DNA of 61,002 nucleotides from an uncultured Collinsella sp. (GTDB lineage: Bacteria > Actinomycetota > Coriobacteriia > Coriobacteriales > Coriobacteriaceae), in NCBI GenBank assembly GCA_900544875.1, contig UQWS01000011.1, positions 1 to 61,002 on the forward strand. Reading direction: 5' to 3'. Under the pieces are notes generated by a model. It did no database searches. It saw only the letters and a list, made by a program, of their open reading frames with translations, and was not told the DNA's origin. Positions 52,358 to 59,867 of the stretch are shown here, piece after piece. Every line of letters begins with the position of its first letter. Positions within the stretch are counted from its first letter, which is position 1. Made by a program: the position numbers and the translations under genes.

Positions 52358-53671
52358 CTACGCTACAAAGAAGTAGACGAGGAAGGCGAGGGCTGCGATC
52401 CACATGAGCGGCTTGATCTTGGAGGCCTCGCCCTTAAAGAGCGCGACGATCACGTAGGCGATAAAGCCCAGGCCAATGCCGGCAGAGATGGAGTAAGTGA
52501 AGGGCACGCCGGCGACAATCATGAACGCCGGGAAACCCTGCGACACGTCGGACCAGTCGATCTCGGAGGCCTCGCTCATCATGAGGTAACCGACGTAGAC
52601 CAGAGCACCGCAGGTGGCGGCGCTGGAAACGATGGTGACGATGGGGGAGAAGAACGCGGCGAGAATGAACAGCACGCCGGTGGTGACAGAGGTGAGGCCC
52701 GTGCGGCCACCGTCGGCAGCGCCAGAGGTGGACTCGACGAAGGTAGTGATGGAGGAGACGCCCATAAAGCCACCGGCAGCAGCGGCCACGGAGTCGACGA
52801 CCAGGATGGGACGGATGTCCTCGACATTGCCGTCCTCGGTCAAGAACTCGCCCTGCTTGGCGACGGCCATCGCGGTGCCCATGGTGTCGAAGAAGTCACT
52901 CATGAGCAGCGAGAAGGCAACGACGAGCAGCATCGGGTCGGTCAGAACCTTCACGATGGCCATGTTGCCGTCGGCGGTGCTGGCAAACGGGGCGCCAAAG
53001 GTCGAGAAGTCGAGCGGTGCGATGAGGCCCTCGGGCGCATGGGTGACGCCCAGCGGGATACCGGCGATAACGGCAACGATGATGCCGATGAGCAGCGAGC
53101 CCGGCACGTTGCGGGAAGCCAGGGCAACCGTCACGATGATGGAGATGATGCCGACGATAAAGGTGGGGGAGGTGATGTCGCCCAAGCCGACGAGCGTACC
53201 GGCGCCAGCGGTGATGATGCCGGCGTCGCACAGGCCGATCATGGCGATAAACAGGCCCAGACCCACCGAGATGGCGTGGCGCAGGACCACGGGGATGGCG
53301 TCCATGATGGCCTCGCGCAGGCCGCAAAGGACGAGCAGCAAGATGACGATACCTTCGAGGAAGATAACGCTCATGGCAACGTGCCAGTCACCGCCGCACA
53401 TGGTGGTGGTGATGCCCGCGATCATGGCGTTGATGCCCAGGCCCGACGCGCAGGCGAGCGGGCGGTTGGCGAAGATGCCCATGCAGATGGTCATGATGCC
53501 GGCGCCCAGGCAGGTGGCGCAGGCGAGCGCTCCCGCATCGATGCCAGCGCCCGAGAGCACTGCGGGGTTGACGGCGATGATGTAGGCCATCGCCAGGAAT
53601 GTTGTCAGTCCAGCGCGAAGTTCGGTCCCGATTGTGGACTTGCGCTCACTGACGTGAAATAGTTCGTCCAT
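52358..53671 (-). CDS. Adenine/guanine/hypoxanthine permease (NCS2, AzgA/PbuG-like)
   Basis: The 437-aa protein has about 13 helices, with FLAMAYIIAVNPAVLS near the N-terminus, LACASGLGINAMIAG, and DFFDTMGTAMAVAKQG, the marks of AzgA/PbuG purine permeases. ATG 53671 with AAGGAAAGGG is preferred over the frame to 53716. I looked for a purine riboswitch in the 180-bp leader and did not find one. Its last 14 codons exist a second time at 50311-50356. Confidence 0.92.
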   Translation of the reverse strand: MDELFHVSERKSTIGTELRAGLTTFLAMAYIIAVNPAVLSGAGIDAGALACATCLGAGIMTICMGIFANRPLACASGLGINAMIAGITTTMCGGDWHVAMSVIFLEGIVILLLVLCGLREAIMDAIPVVLRHAISVGLGLFIAMIGLCDAGIITAGAGTLVGLGDITSPTFIVGIISIIVTVALASRNVPGSLLIGIIVAVIAGIPLGVTHAPEGLIAPLDFSTFGAPFASTADGNMAIVKVLTDPMLLVVAFSLLMSDFFDTMGTAMAVAKQGEFLTEDGNVEDIRPILVVDSVAAAAGGFMGVSSITTFVESTSGAADGGRTGLTSVTTGVLFILAAFFSPIVTIVSSAATCGALVYVGYLMMSEASEIDWSDVSQGFPAFMIVAGVPFTYSISAGIGLGFIAYVIVALFKGEASKIKPLMWIAALAFLVYFFVA

Positions 53672-53864
53672 GCATACCCTTTCCTTGTTCGGCCCCGAGT
53701 TTAGGCCGATTGACACGAACTCACCTACTATATCGCCTTTGAAAGGTTGATGTTCCTCGCGTGTTGAAGTTCGGCGCTTTGTAGCAGACGGACGGTATTA
53801 TTCGCATGAAAATGTGTAGGTACCGTATACTTAAGCGGTTACAACGACCCCTATGGAGGAACGT

Positions 53865-54284
53865 ATGATTAAAGAGCTCTGCCACGACGAGGCTATCCTG
53901 TCCCAGCGTTGCGAGGTTGCGACCGTCGAGGACGAGTCGGTTGCTCAGGACCTGATCGATACCATCAAGTCGCTCGACGATGCCGGCTGCCTTGCCGCTA
54001 ACCAGATTGGTGTTACCAAGAAGGTTTGCGTCTACTTGGACGATGCCGGCGAGCCCCACGTGCTCTACAACCCTCGTCTGGTGTTTGGCCTGGGCGCCAG
54101 CAAGATGGAGGAGAGCTGCCTGACGCACGACGAGATCACCAAGTCCACGCGCTACATCAAGTGCAAGGTCGCCTTTGACCAGATCGTCGACGGCAAGATG
54201 AAGGAGTGCCGCCGCGACTACGCGGGCTTCGAAGCGCAGATGATCCAACACATGATTGATCACTGTCTTGGCAAGTTGGTCTAA
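53865..54284 (+). CDS. Small peptide deformylase-like protein with altered metal motif
   Basis: This 139-aa protein belongs to the short peptide deformylase group: motif 1 GCLAANQIG, motif 2 EESCL with the metal-ligand cysteine, and motif 3 QHMIDHCLG. Canonical deformylase has HExDH; here the catalytic Glu is Met (codon ATG at the second position of HMIDH), so normal deformylation is doubtful. The paralogue at 59243 keeps HEIDH. ATG 53865 follows GGAGG; the ATG at 53853 lies too close to that site. Confidence 0.8.
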   Translation: MIKELCHDEAILSQRCEVATVEDESVAQDLIDTIKSLDDAGCLAANQIGVTKKVCVYLDDAGEPHVLYNPRLVFGLGASKMEESCLTHDEITKSTRYIKCKVAFDQIVDGKMKECRRDYAGFEAQMIQHMIDHCLGKLV

Positions 54285-54387
54285 GGGGACCAAAGCACCG
54301 CACCTTGCCGCTCAATCGTCGCTCGCGTACCTCAAGTACGCTTCGCTCCTCTTTCGTGGCAATCTGCGGCACTTTGACCCCTTAGAC
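54279..54387. repeat. About 109-bp imperfect palindrome overlapping the deformylase stop
   Basis: GTCTAAGGGGACCAAAG (54279-) and CTTTGACCCCTTAGAC (ending 54387) are outer arms. Inside are TGCCG/CGGCA-like arms and a centre with GTACCTCAAGTAC. The left arm contains the TAA stop of the gene. It may be a mobile or structured element. Confidence 0.6.
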
Positions 54388-54426
54388 GACCTACGGGGTC
54401 GACTTGGCTGAGTTTATCTTGCTTGT

Positions 54427-54468
54427 AAAAGTCCGGGTATGACATTGTTGTCATGTCCGGGCTTTTTT
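54427..54468 (+). terminator. Rho-independent terminator
   Basis: AAGTCCGGGTATGACA pairs with TGTCATGTCCGGGCTT and ends in six T residues, 150 bp after the deformylase-like gene and 60 bp before bsh. Confidence 0.85.
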
Positions 54469-54529
54469 GTTTAGCGCCCCTTTGTTTGGTGACAATGAGC
54501 TTAGTAAGAACATTGAGCTAGGAGGCGCT

Positions 54530-55495
54530 ATGTGCACGAGCATTCGATTTACTGATAATTCCGGCCACATGTATCTGGGCCGCAACCTCGACTGGAGCTT
54601 TGGATACGGCGAGCGGGTTCGCGTGATGCCCCGCGGGTTCCATATCCCGTATTCGTATATCGACGATGCGACGGCGGCGCACGCGGTGATCGGCATGTGC
54701 ATCGATTACAAGAACTATCCCATGTTTTTCGACTGTGGCAACGATGCGGGCCTGGCTGTGGCGGGGCTCAACTTTCCCGGTTATGCCGAGTATGCCGAGG
54801 GTCCGGTTGACGACAAGACCAATATCGCGGCCTACGAGTTTCCCCTGTGGGTGGCGGCGACGTTCTCGACGGTCGACGAGGTCGAGGCCGCGCTGCGCGA
54901 CACGGTGATTGTTGCCAAGTCTGCCGGTGAGGGGCTGGGCGTGTCGCTGCTCCATTGGATTATCGGCGACGGCGAGCGCAGCATCGTGGTCGAGATGATG
55001 GCCGACGGCCTGCATGTGTACGACGATCCGGTCGATACCCTTGCCAATCAGCCGACCTTCCCGTGGCATATGGAAAACCTGCGCACCTATATCACCGCCT
55101 CAAACGATTTTCCGCAGACGGCGACATGGCGCACCGCCGAGCTTAAGCCTTATGGTGCGGGTGCCGGCATGCGCGGTATTCCGGGTGACTGCTATTCGCC
55201 GAGCCGTTTTGTAAAGGCGGCCTATCTCAATGCCAATTACCCGCAAAAGGAGAGCGAGGCCGAAAACGTCGTCCGCATGTTCCGCTCGCTCGAGGGCGTG
55301 GCGATGATCGAGGGGGCGTCCAAGATGGGCGATGGCAAGTTCGAGAAGACGATCTACACCGGATGCTTTAGCGCTCGCACGGGCAATTATTACTATGCGA
55401 CCTACGACGACCCGTCGATTCGCTACGTGAGCTTGATGGATGCCGAGGGTGCGAGCCCCGATAGGCTCGTGGTTCCCGAGCCGCGTCGCTCGTAG
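54530..55495 (+). CDS. bsh: Bile salt hydrolase / choloylglycine hydrolase
   Basis: This Ntn-hydrolase (321 aa) removes glycine or taurine from conjugated bile acids; close relatives cleave penicillin V or N-acyl homoserine lactones. The key residues are all in place: Cys2 after the initiator Met, Arg18 and Asp21 in LGRNLDWSF, Asn81 in LNFPGY, Asn172 in ANQPTFPW, and Arg225 in SPSRFVKA. The segment KTNIAAYEFPLWVAATFS also matches bile salt hydrolases of gut bacteria. ATG 54530 has GGAGG, so the Cys is exposed after Met removal. No signal peptide; it is cytoplasmic. Confidence 0.93.
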   Translation: MCTSIRFTDNSGHMYLGRNLDWSFGYGERVRVMPRGFHIPYSYIDDATAAHAVIGMCIDYKNYPMFFDCGNDAGLAVAGLNFPGYAEYAEGPVDDKTNIAAYEFPLWVAATFSTVDEVEAALRDTVIVAKSAGEGLGVSLLHWIIGDGERSIVVEMMADGLHVYDDPVDTLANQPTFPWHMENLRTYITASNDFPQTATWRTAELKPYGAGAGMRGIPGDCYSPSRFVKAAYLNANYPQKESEAENVVRMFRSLEGVAMIEGASKMGDGKFEKTIYTGCFSARTGNYYYATYDDPSIRYVSLMDAEGASPDRLVVPEPRRS

Positions 55496-55519
55496 CCGAT
55501 AGCTTCACTGCAATGCAAA

Positions 55520-55555
55520 GCGCCCCTGCGTCTCCTGTGAGGTGCAGGGGCGCTG
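55520..55555. terminator. Hairpin after bsh
   Basis: AGCGCCCCTGC and GCAGGGGCGCT pair around a 14-nt loop between the convergent bsh and EamA genes. It has no T-run. Confidence 0.6.
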
Positions 55556-55597
55556 CGACCTGGGCTTTATCCCGCATGCGCCCCGAGAAAATGTCCC

Positions 55598-56509
55598 TTA
55601 AGCGCGTGCCGCCTGGGCGACACCGGCCTTGGCGTTTGCGCGTTTGCCGGCGAGTTCGCAAAAAATCGCGCCGCCGATGATAAGTGCGGCGCCCATCAGG
55701 CGGACCGGTGTTATGGCTTCGCCTAAAAGGACGGCGGAGAACACGACGGCCGAAAGCGGCTCGAGGTAGCCAACGACCGCGACGGTCTGGACGGGCAGCT
55801 TGGCGACGGCACTAAAGTAGAGTAGGCAACCGATGCCGGTGTTGACGACGCCGAGCATGACGACGGCGCGCCAATCAATACTGGCGGCGACGCCGGCGGA
55901 CAGGAATGAGGGAGCGCCCTGCGTGATGAGCGTGAGGACCAGCGCGGTCACAAAGGCGGCACTCACCTGGAGCGTGGAGTTCTCGAGGCCTTCGATGTGT
56001 GGTGCACCCTTGCTAGCGATGACCATCAGCGCATAGCAAAATGCCGAGGCGATGCCGCAGACGATACCCGCAATGGGCATATTGCCGCCTAGACCTTGCG
56101 CTGCAATGAGAAAAGCACCGCAAGCAACGGCGATAAAGCCGGCGATTTTGCCGCCGGTCAGCTTTTCGCCAAAGATGAGCGGGGAGAGCGCCATAACGAT
56201 GATGGGGCCGCAGTAGTACAGCAGCGAGGATACGCCGACGCCTATCGTCTGATACGCGCGGAACAGAAAAATCCAGCTGGCGCCCAGTGCGGCTCCCGAA
56301 AGGATCAGGGCTGCGGCTTCTCGGGGGCGAGATGGTGCTTGCAACGTATGGCGTTGGGTGATGGCGAGGATGGTGACAAGCGAGAAGGCTCCCAGAAAGG
56401 TGCGCAGCAGCACGATATCGGAGCTCGGCAGCGCGATAGCCGCGGCGATGATGCCGTTAGAACCAAACAACAACAATGCTGCTAAATACGTAAACAGTCC
56501 GTTGTTCAT
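55598..56509 (-). CDS. EamA/DMT-family transporter, second copy
   Basis: The 303-aa protein has ten membrane helices in two EamA repeats (FTYLAALLLFGSNGIIAAAI at the start, GYLEPLSAVVFSAVLLGE in the second repeat). Divergent LysR gene 118 bp away is the probable regulator. The two EamA proteins of this window are distant relatives with different sequences. The start at 56509 has no strong site. Confidence 0.88.
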   Translation of the reverse strand: MNNGLFTYLAALLLFGSNGIIAAAIALPSSDIVLLRTFLGAFSLVTILAITQRHTLQAPSRPREAAALILSGAALGASWIFLFRAYQTIGVGVSSLLYYCGPIIVMALSPLIFGEKLTGGKIAGFIAVACGAFLIAAQGLGGNMPIAGIVCGIASAFCYALMVIASKGAPHIEGLENSTLQVSAAFVTALVLTLITQGAPSFLSAGVAASIDWRAVVMLGVVNTGIGCLLYFSAVAKLPVQTVAVVGYLEPLSAVVFSAVLLGEAITPVRLMGAALIIGGAIFCELAGKRANAKAGVAQAARA

Positions 56510-56538
56510 GCGCTGCCATCCCCTCTATATCCGAACAT

Positions 56539-56555
56539 GTTCACTATGGGTGAAC
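56539..56555. promoter_or_regulatory. Candidate LysR operator between EamA and LysR genes
   Basis: GTTCAC and GTGAAC are perfect 6-bp inverted arms in GTTCACTATGGGTGAAC, in the divergent promoter region. Confidence 0.5.
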
Positions 56556-56627
56556 TGGCTTTAGAAGAAAAGCGAATATAATGCATGGAAAACATAACAA
56601 AAACTCATGCAAGGGTGGGGACGTGCT

Positions 56628-57485
56628 GTGGAGACCAATATCCAAAAGATGCAAGTGCTGCTCGAGACGGTGCGTGCCGGCAGCTTTACGCGTGCTGCAG
56701 AGCGGCTGAGCTACTCGCAGTCGGGCGTGAGCCGCATGGTGGGCGACCTTGAGGCAGACTGGGGTTTTAAGGTGCTTGATCGCAGCCGCGAGGGCGTGGT
56801 GCTTTCTGCCGACGGGCGGCAGGTCATGCCGGCAGTCGAGGCGTTATGCGAAGAGTTTGGCCGCCTGCAGCGACGCGTGGACGAGATGCGAGGGCTCATG
56901 CGTGGCAAGATCTGTATCGGTACGTTTTCGAGTGTGGCGACCCATGTACTGCCGCCGGTGATTGCGCGCTTTCGCGCCGATCATCCGGATGTCGATTACG
57001 AGCTGCTGATGGGTGATTACTCCGAGATTGAGCAATGGGTGGCGGAAGGCCGCTGTGACCTGGGCTTTATTCCGCGCGAGCCACGCGGCGCCGGCATGGC
57101 GTCGCGACCGTTGGTGCAAGACGAGTTGATGGCCGTGGTGCCAGCGGACTCCTCGCTTGCCACGGCGGAGGTCGTTTCTCTTGCCGATTTAGCCAACGAG
57201 CAGTTTATTCTGCTAGAACGCGGCACCGATGACGAGATTACGCCGCTGTTCCGTCGGGCGGGACTGACGGTGTGCTCCAAGCTGTCGACCTGGGATGACT
57301 ATGCGATTATGGCCATGGTCGAGGACGGCCTGGGCGTGAGCATTCTTCCCGCGCTCATCTTGCGCCGCTGTCAGTTCGATGTTGCCGTGCGTTCGCTCGA
57401 GGGACATCCCCATCGGCAGATCAATGCGATATATCGCATGGCTGACGTTTCGCTTGCCGCCGCTCGATTCCTTGAATACCTCTAA
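56628..57485 (+). CDS. LysR-family regulator, divergent from second EamA gene
   Basis: The 285-aa regulator has the HTH AGSFTRAAERLSYSQSGVSRMV and an effector domain with DYAIMAMVEDGLGVSIL. I chose the GTG at 56628 because GGGGA stands upstream; the ATG at 56607 has no site. It probably regulates the EamA gene next to it. The effector phrase resembles that of the LysR at 18787, which also stands opposite an EamA exporter. Confidence 0.88.
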   Translation: METNIQKMQVLLETVRAGSFTRAAERLSYSQSGVSRMVGDLEADWGFKVLDRSREGVVLSADGRQVMPAVEALCEEFGRLQRRVDEMRGLMRGKICIGTFSSVATHVLPPVIARFRADHPDVDYELLMGDYSEIEQWVAEGRCDLGFIPREPRGAGMASRPLVQDELMAVVPADSSLATAEVVSLADLANEQFILLERGTDDEITPLFRRAGLTVCSKLSTWDDYAIMAMVEDGLGVSILPALILRRCQFDVAVRSLEGHPHRQINAIYRMADVSLAAARFLEYL

Positions 57486-57587
57486 ACGCGTACACGCCAT
57501 TGTCCGCTTTGGGCAAATCTCGGAGTCCGGTACGTTTTCTTATGAAATTGAACTTTCGAATGAGGTGCCGCGTTATACTGCTTGCTA

Positions 57588-57607
57588 AATTGAACCATGG
57601 TTCAATT
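57588..57607. promoter_or_regulatory. 20-bp perfect palindrome with extra half-sites
   Basis: AATTGAACCATGGTTCAATT is a perfect palindrome in the promoter of the HTH-aminotransferase gene. Extra half-sites AATTGAAC lie at 57546-57553 and 57619-57626. A TATACT hexamer (57574-57579) is just upstream, so a bound dimer would cover the transcription start region. Confidence 0.7.
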
Positions 57608-57647
57608 CGTGTTCTATAAATTGAACTTTGCCAGCAAGGAGGTTCCT

Positions 57648-59168
57648 GTGGCCCAAGAGACGTTTAGCGATCGCCTGCGACAGACTATGTCCGATCGCGA
57701 CGTTCGCCAGTCGGACGTGATCCGCGCATCGGAGATGCTCGGCAAAAAACTCGGCAAGAGTCAGATGAGCCAATATGTGAGCGGCAAGACGATTCCGCGG
57801 CGCGATGTGGCTGAGCTGCTCGCCCGTATTTTGGAGGTCGATGTTACCTGGCTGCTTGCCGGCGACGCCGATCAAGACGAGGCATCATCACCCCGCAACG
57901 ATTCCAAGCCCGAACCCCATCCCTCAGCTCAAATTGCAAGGAGCACCACCATGCGTACTTTTTCTAAATCCACCAAGCTCGATAACGTCCTGTATGACGT
58001 GCGCGGTCCCGTCGTCGACGAGGCTGCCCGTATGGAGGACGAGGGCGAGCGCATCCTCAAGCTCAATATCGGCAACCCGGCGCCCTTCGGTTTCCGCACG
58101 CCCGATGAGGTCATCAAGGACATGCGCCAGCAGCTGCCCGACTGCGAAGGCTATTCCAACTCGCGTGGCCTGTTCTCCGCGCGCAAGGCGATCATGCAGT
58201 ATTCGCAGATCAAGGGCCTGCCCAACGTTCAGATGGAGCATATCTACACGGGCAACGGCGTGTCCGAGCTCATTCAGCTTTCGATGAACGCGCTGCTCGA
58301 CAATGGCGACGAGATTCTGATCCCCAGCCCCGACTATCCGCTCTGGACGGCGTGCGCAACCCTTGCCGGCGGTCATCCCGTGCACTATCTGTGCGATGAG
58401 CAGGCGGATTGGTATCCCGACCTGGAGGATATGGAGTCCAAGATCACGAGCGCGACCAAAGCCCTCGTTATCATCAACCCCAACAACCCCACGGGCTCGG
58501 TCTACCCGCGCGAGGTGCTCGAGGGCATCGTCGAGGTTGCACGCAGGCATCAGCTGATGATCTTTGCTGATGAGATCTACGACCGCCTGTGCATGGACGG
58601 CTACGAGCACGTCTCGATTGCCTCGCTCGCTCCCGATCTGCCCTGCGTCACCTTTAGCGGTCTGTCCAAGTCGCACATGATCGCGGGCTATCGTATTGGC
58701 TGGATGGTGCTTTCGGGCAACCAGCGCTGCATGAGCGACTTCATCATGGGCATCAACATGCTCTCCAACATGCGCCTGTGCTCCAACGTGCCGGCTCAGT
58801 CGATCGTTCAGACGGCGCTCGGTGGCCATCAGTCCGTCAACGACTACATCCGCCCCGGCGGCCGTGTCTACGAGCAGCGCAACTTTGTGTATGAGGCGCT
58901 CAACAAGATTGACGGCATCTCGGTGGTTAAGCCGCGTGCGGCGTTCTACATCTTCCCCAAGATGGATGTGAAGAAGTTCAACATTACCGATGACGAGCAG
59001 TTCGCCCTTGACCTGCTGCACGAGAAGAAGATTCTGATCACGCGCGGCGGCGGCTTCAACTGGGCTGAGCCCGACCACTTCCGTATCGTGTACCTGCCGC
59101 GCATGGAAGTACTCAAAGAGTCCCTCGAAGACCTCGCCGACTTCTTTGACCATTACCGCCAGGCGTAG
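57648..59168 (+). CDS. XRE-type HTH fused to AlaA-like alanine aminotransferase
   Basis: The 506-aa protein has an XRE-like HTH at residues 1-75 (FSDRLRQTMSDRDVRQSDVI, then KSQMSQYVSGKTIPRRDVAE), an acidic/proline linker, and from residue 102 a full-length AlaA-type enzyme (KLNIGNPAPFGF, TGNGVSELIQ, NPNNPTGSVY, DEIYD, Schiff-base Lys about 341 in LSKSHMIAGYR). AlaA makes alanine from pyruvate with glutamate. The start is GTG 57648 with AAGGAGG. An internal start at 57951 with AAGGAG could give the enzyme alone. The regulator probably binds the palindrome in its promoter. Confidence 0.9.
   Translation: MAQETFSDRLRQTMSDRDVRQSDVIRASEMLGKKLGKSQMSQYVSGKTIPRRDVAELLARILEVDVTWLLAGDADQDEASSPRNDSKPEPHPSAQIARSTTMRTFSKSTKLDNVLYDVRGPVVDEAARMEDEGERILKLNIGNPAPFGFRTPDEVIKDMRQQLPDCEGYSNSRGLFSARKAIMQYSQIKGLPNVQMEHIYTGNGVSELIQLSMNALLDNGDEILIPSPDYPLWTACATLAGGHPVHYLCDEQADWYPDLEDMESKITSATKALVIINPNNPTGSVYPREVLEGIVEVARRHQLMIFADEIYDRLCMDGYEHVSIASLAPDLPCVTFSGLSKSHMIAGYRIGWMVLSGNQRCMSDFIMGINMLSNMRLCSNVPAQSIVQTALGGHQSVNDYIRPGGRVYEQRNFVYEALNKIDGISVVKPRAAFYIFPKMDVKKFNITDDEQFALDLLHEKKILITRGGGFNWAEPDHFRIVYLPRMEVLKESLEDLADFFDHYRQA
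57951..59168 (+). CDS. Possible internal translation product: free AlaA-like aminotransferase
   Basis: An ATG at 57951, in frame with the fusion, has AAGGAG at 7-bp spacing and starts MRTFSKSTKLDNVLYDVRGP, aligned with the native N-terminus of E. coli AlaA (SKLENVCYDIRGP). This would give a 405-aa standalone enzyme from the same mRNA. Whether the internal start is used is not proven. Confidence 0.5.
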   Translation: MRTFSKSTKLDNVLYDVRGPVVDEAARMEDEGERILKLNIGNPAPFGFRTPDEVIKDMRQQLPDCEGYSNSRGLFSARKAIMQYSQIKGLPNVQMEHIYTGNGVSELIQLSMNALLDNGDEILIPSPDYPLWTACATLAGGHPVHYLCDEQADWYPDLEDMESKITSATKALVIINPNNPTGSVYPREVLEGIVEVARRHQLMIFADEIYDRLCMDGYEHVSIASLAPDLPCVTFSGLSKSHMIAGYRIGWMVLSGNQRCMSDFIMGINMLSNMRLCSNVPAQSIVQTALGGHQSVNDYIRPGGRVYEQRNFVYEALNKIDGISVVKPRAAFYIFPKMDVKKFNITDDEQFALDLLHEKKILITRGGGFNWAEPDHFRIVYLPRMEVLKESLEDLADFFDHYRQA

Positions 59169-59192
59169 GGGATAGAAGTTCCGCACTATGAA

Positions 59193-59230
59193 GAGCTCCC
59201 TGCAGTTGCTTGGCTGCAGGGAGCTTTCTT
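59193..59230. terminator. Terminator between HTH-aminotransferase and deformylase genes
   Basis: AGCTCCCTGCAG and CTGCAGGGAGCT pair with an 8-nt loop, followed by TTTC. It can serve both convergent genes. Confidence 0.8.
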
Positions 59231-59242
59231 GAATTGGCGCAA

Positions 59243-59653
59243 CTATATAACTATTCCTTGGCAGTGGTCGATTTCGTGCTGGATGATCTCGGCGGTGTAG
59301 CCCGAGAAGTTTTTGATGCGGCGGGCAAAGTTCTCGTCCAAATACTCAACCTTAATGCGGCGATATCGGGTACAGGGACGCTCGCCGACGAGCGAAAGAC
59401 ATCCTTCGCTCGTCTGGTAGGCGTTGACCTGCTCAAGAATCTGCGGGTTGTACATAAGCAGCGCCCTGTTGCCGTCCTTTACGCAGATGATGCGCTTGCG
59501 TACGCCGATCATGTTGGCGGCAAGCCCCACGCACTCGTGCTCGTGTTCATGCAGCGTGTCCAGAAGATCCTGCCCGGTCGCGGCGTCGTCGGGCCCCGCG
59601 TCTTCGGAAGGCAGGCGCAAAAAGAACTCGGATTTCATGATGGGCTTAATCAT
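59243..59653 (-). CDS. def: Short peptide deformylase
   Basis: This 136-aa protein has motif 1 GLAANMIGV, motif 2 EGCLSL and motif 3 IIQHEIDHCQG. It is a canonical metal site (Cys, His, His with catalytic Glu) of the short gut-anaerobe deformylase group, in which motif 1 reads AANM instead of AAPQ. It removes N-formyl groups from nascent proteins. AAGGAG precedes ATG 59653. The related gene at 53865 lacks the catalytic Glu. Confidence 0.9.
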   Translation of the reverse strand: MIKPIMKSEFFLRLPSEDAGPDDAATGQDLLDTLHEHEHECVGLAANMIGVRKRIICVKDGNRALLMYNPQILEQVNAYQTSEGCLSLVGERPCTRYRRIKVEYLDENFARRIKNFSGYTAEIIQHEIDHCQGIVI

Positions 59654-59867
59654 GGCGGGCTCCTTAAGGTGGATGCGTTTGGTTCAGGCCATGATACCGC
59701 GACATGTCGCATTAATGTGTGCACATAGATTCTGCAGCTAGATTGGATGGCGACACCATAAACTAATGGACGTTTTGCCGAGAGGCATGAATGTTTAAAG
59801 CGCAAAGAGTGCGCGACGGGCCCCGCGAATGGGGCGATGATGCCCGAGAGGGCCAAGAAGGAGTCTC
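59654..59867. other. Intergenic region before the RGG protein gene
   Basis: This 214-bp divergent gap contains no gene. AAGGAG (about 59856) is the ribosome site for the RGG protein. I see no clear riboswitch, although the length and GC-rich end (GGGCCCCGCGAATGGGGC) suggest possible structure. Confidence 0.5.

Noticed and set aside
52226..53662. 478-codon open frame on the plus strand, G/D/H-rich
   Set aside because: It is antisense to the purine permease and reads as low-complexity reverse codons.
53672..53864. Purine riboswitch upstream of the purine permease
   Set aside because: No three-way junction with the conserved pyrimidine-rich core could be found on the minus strand.
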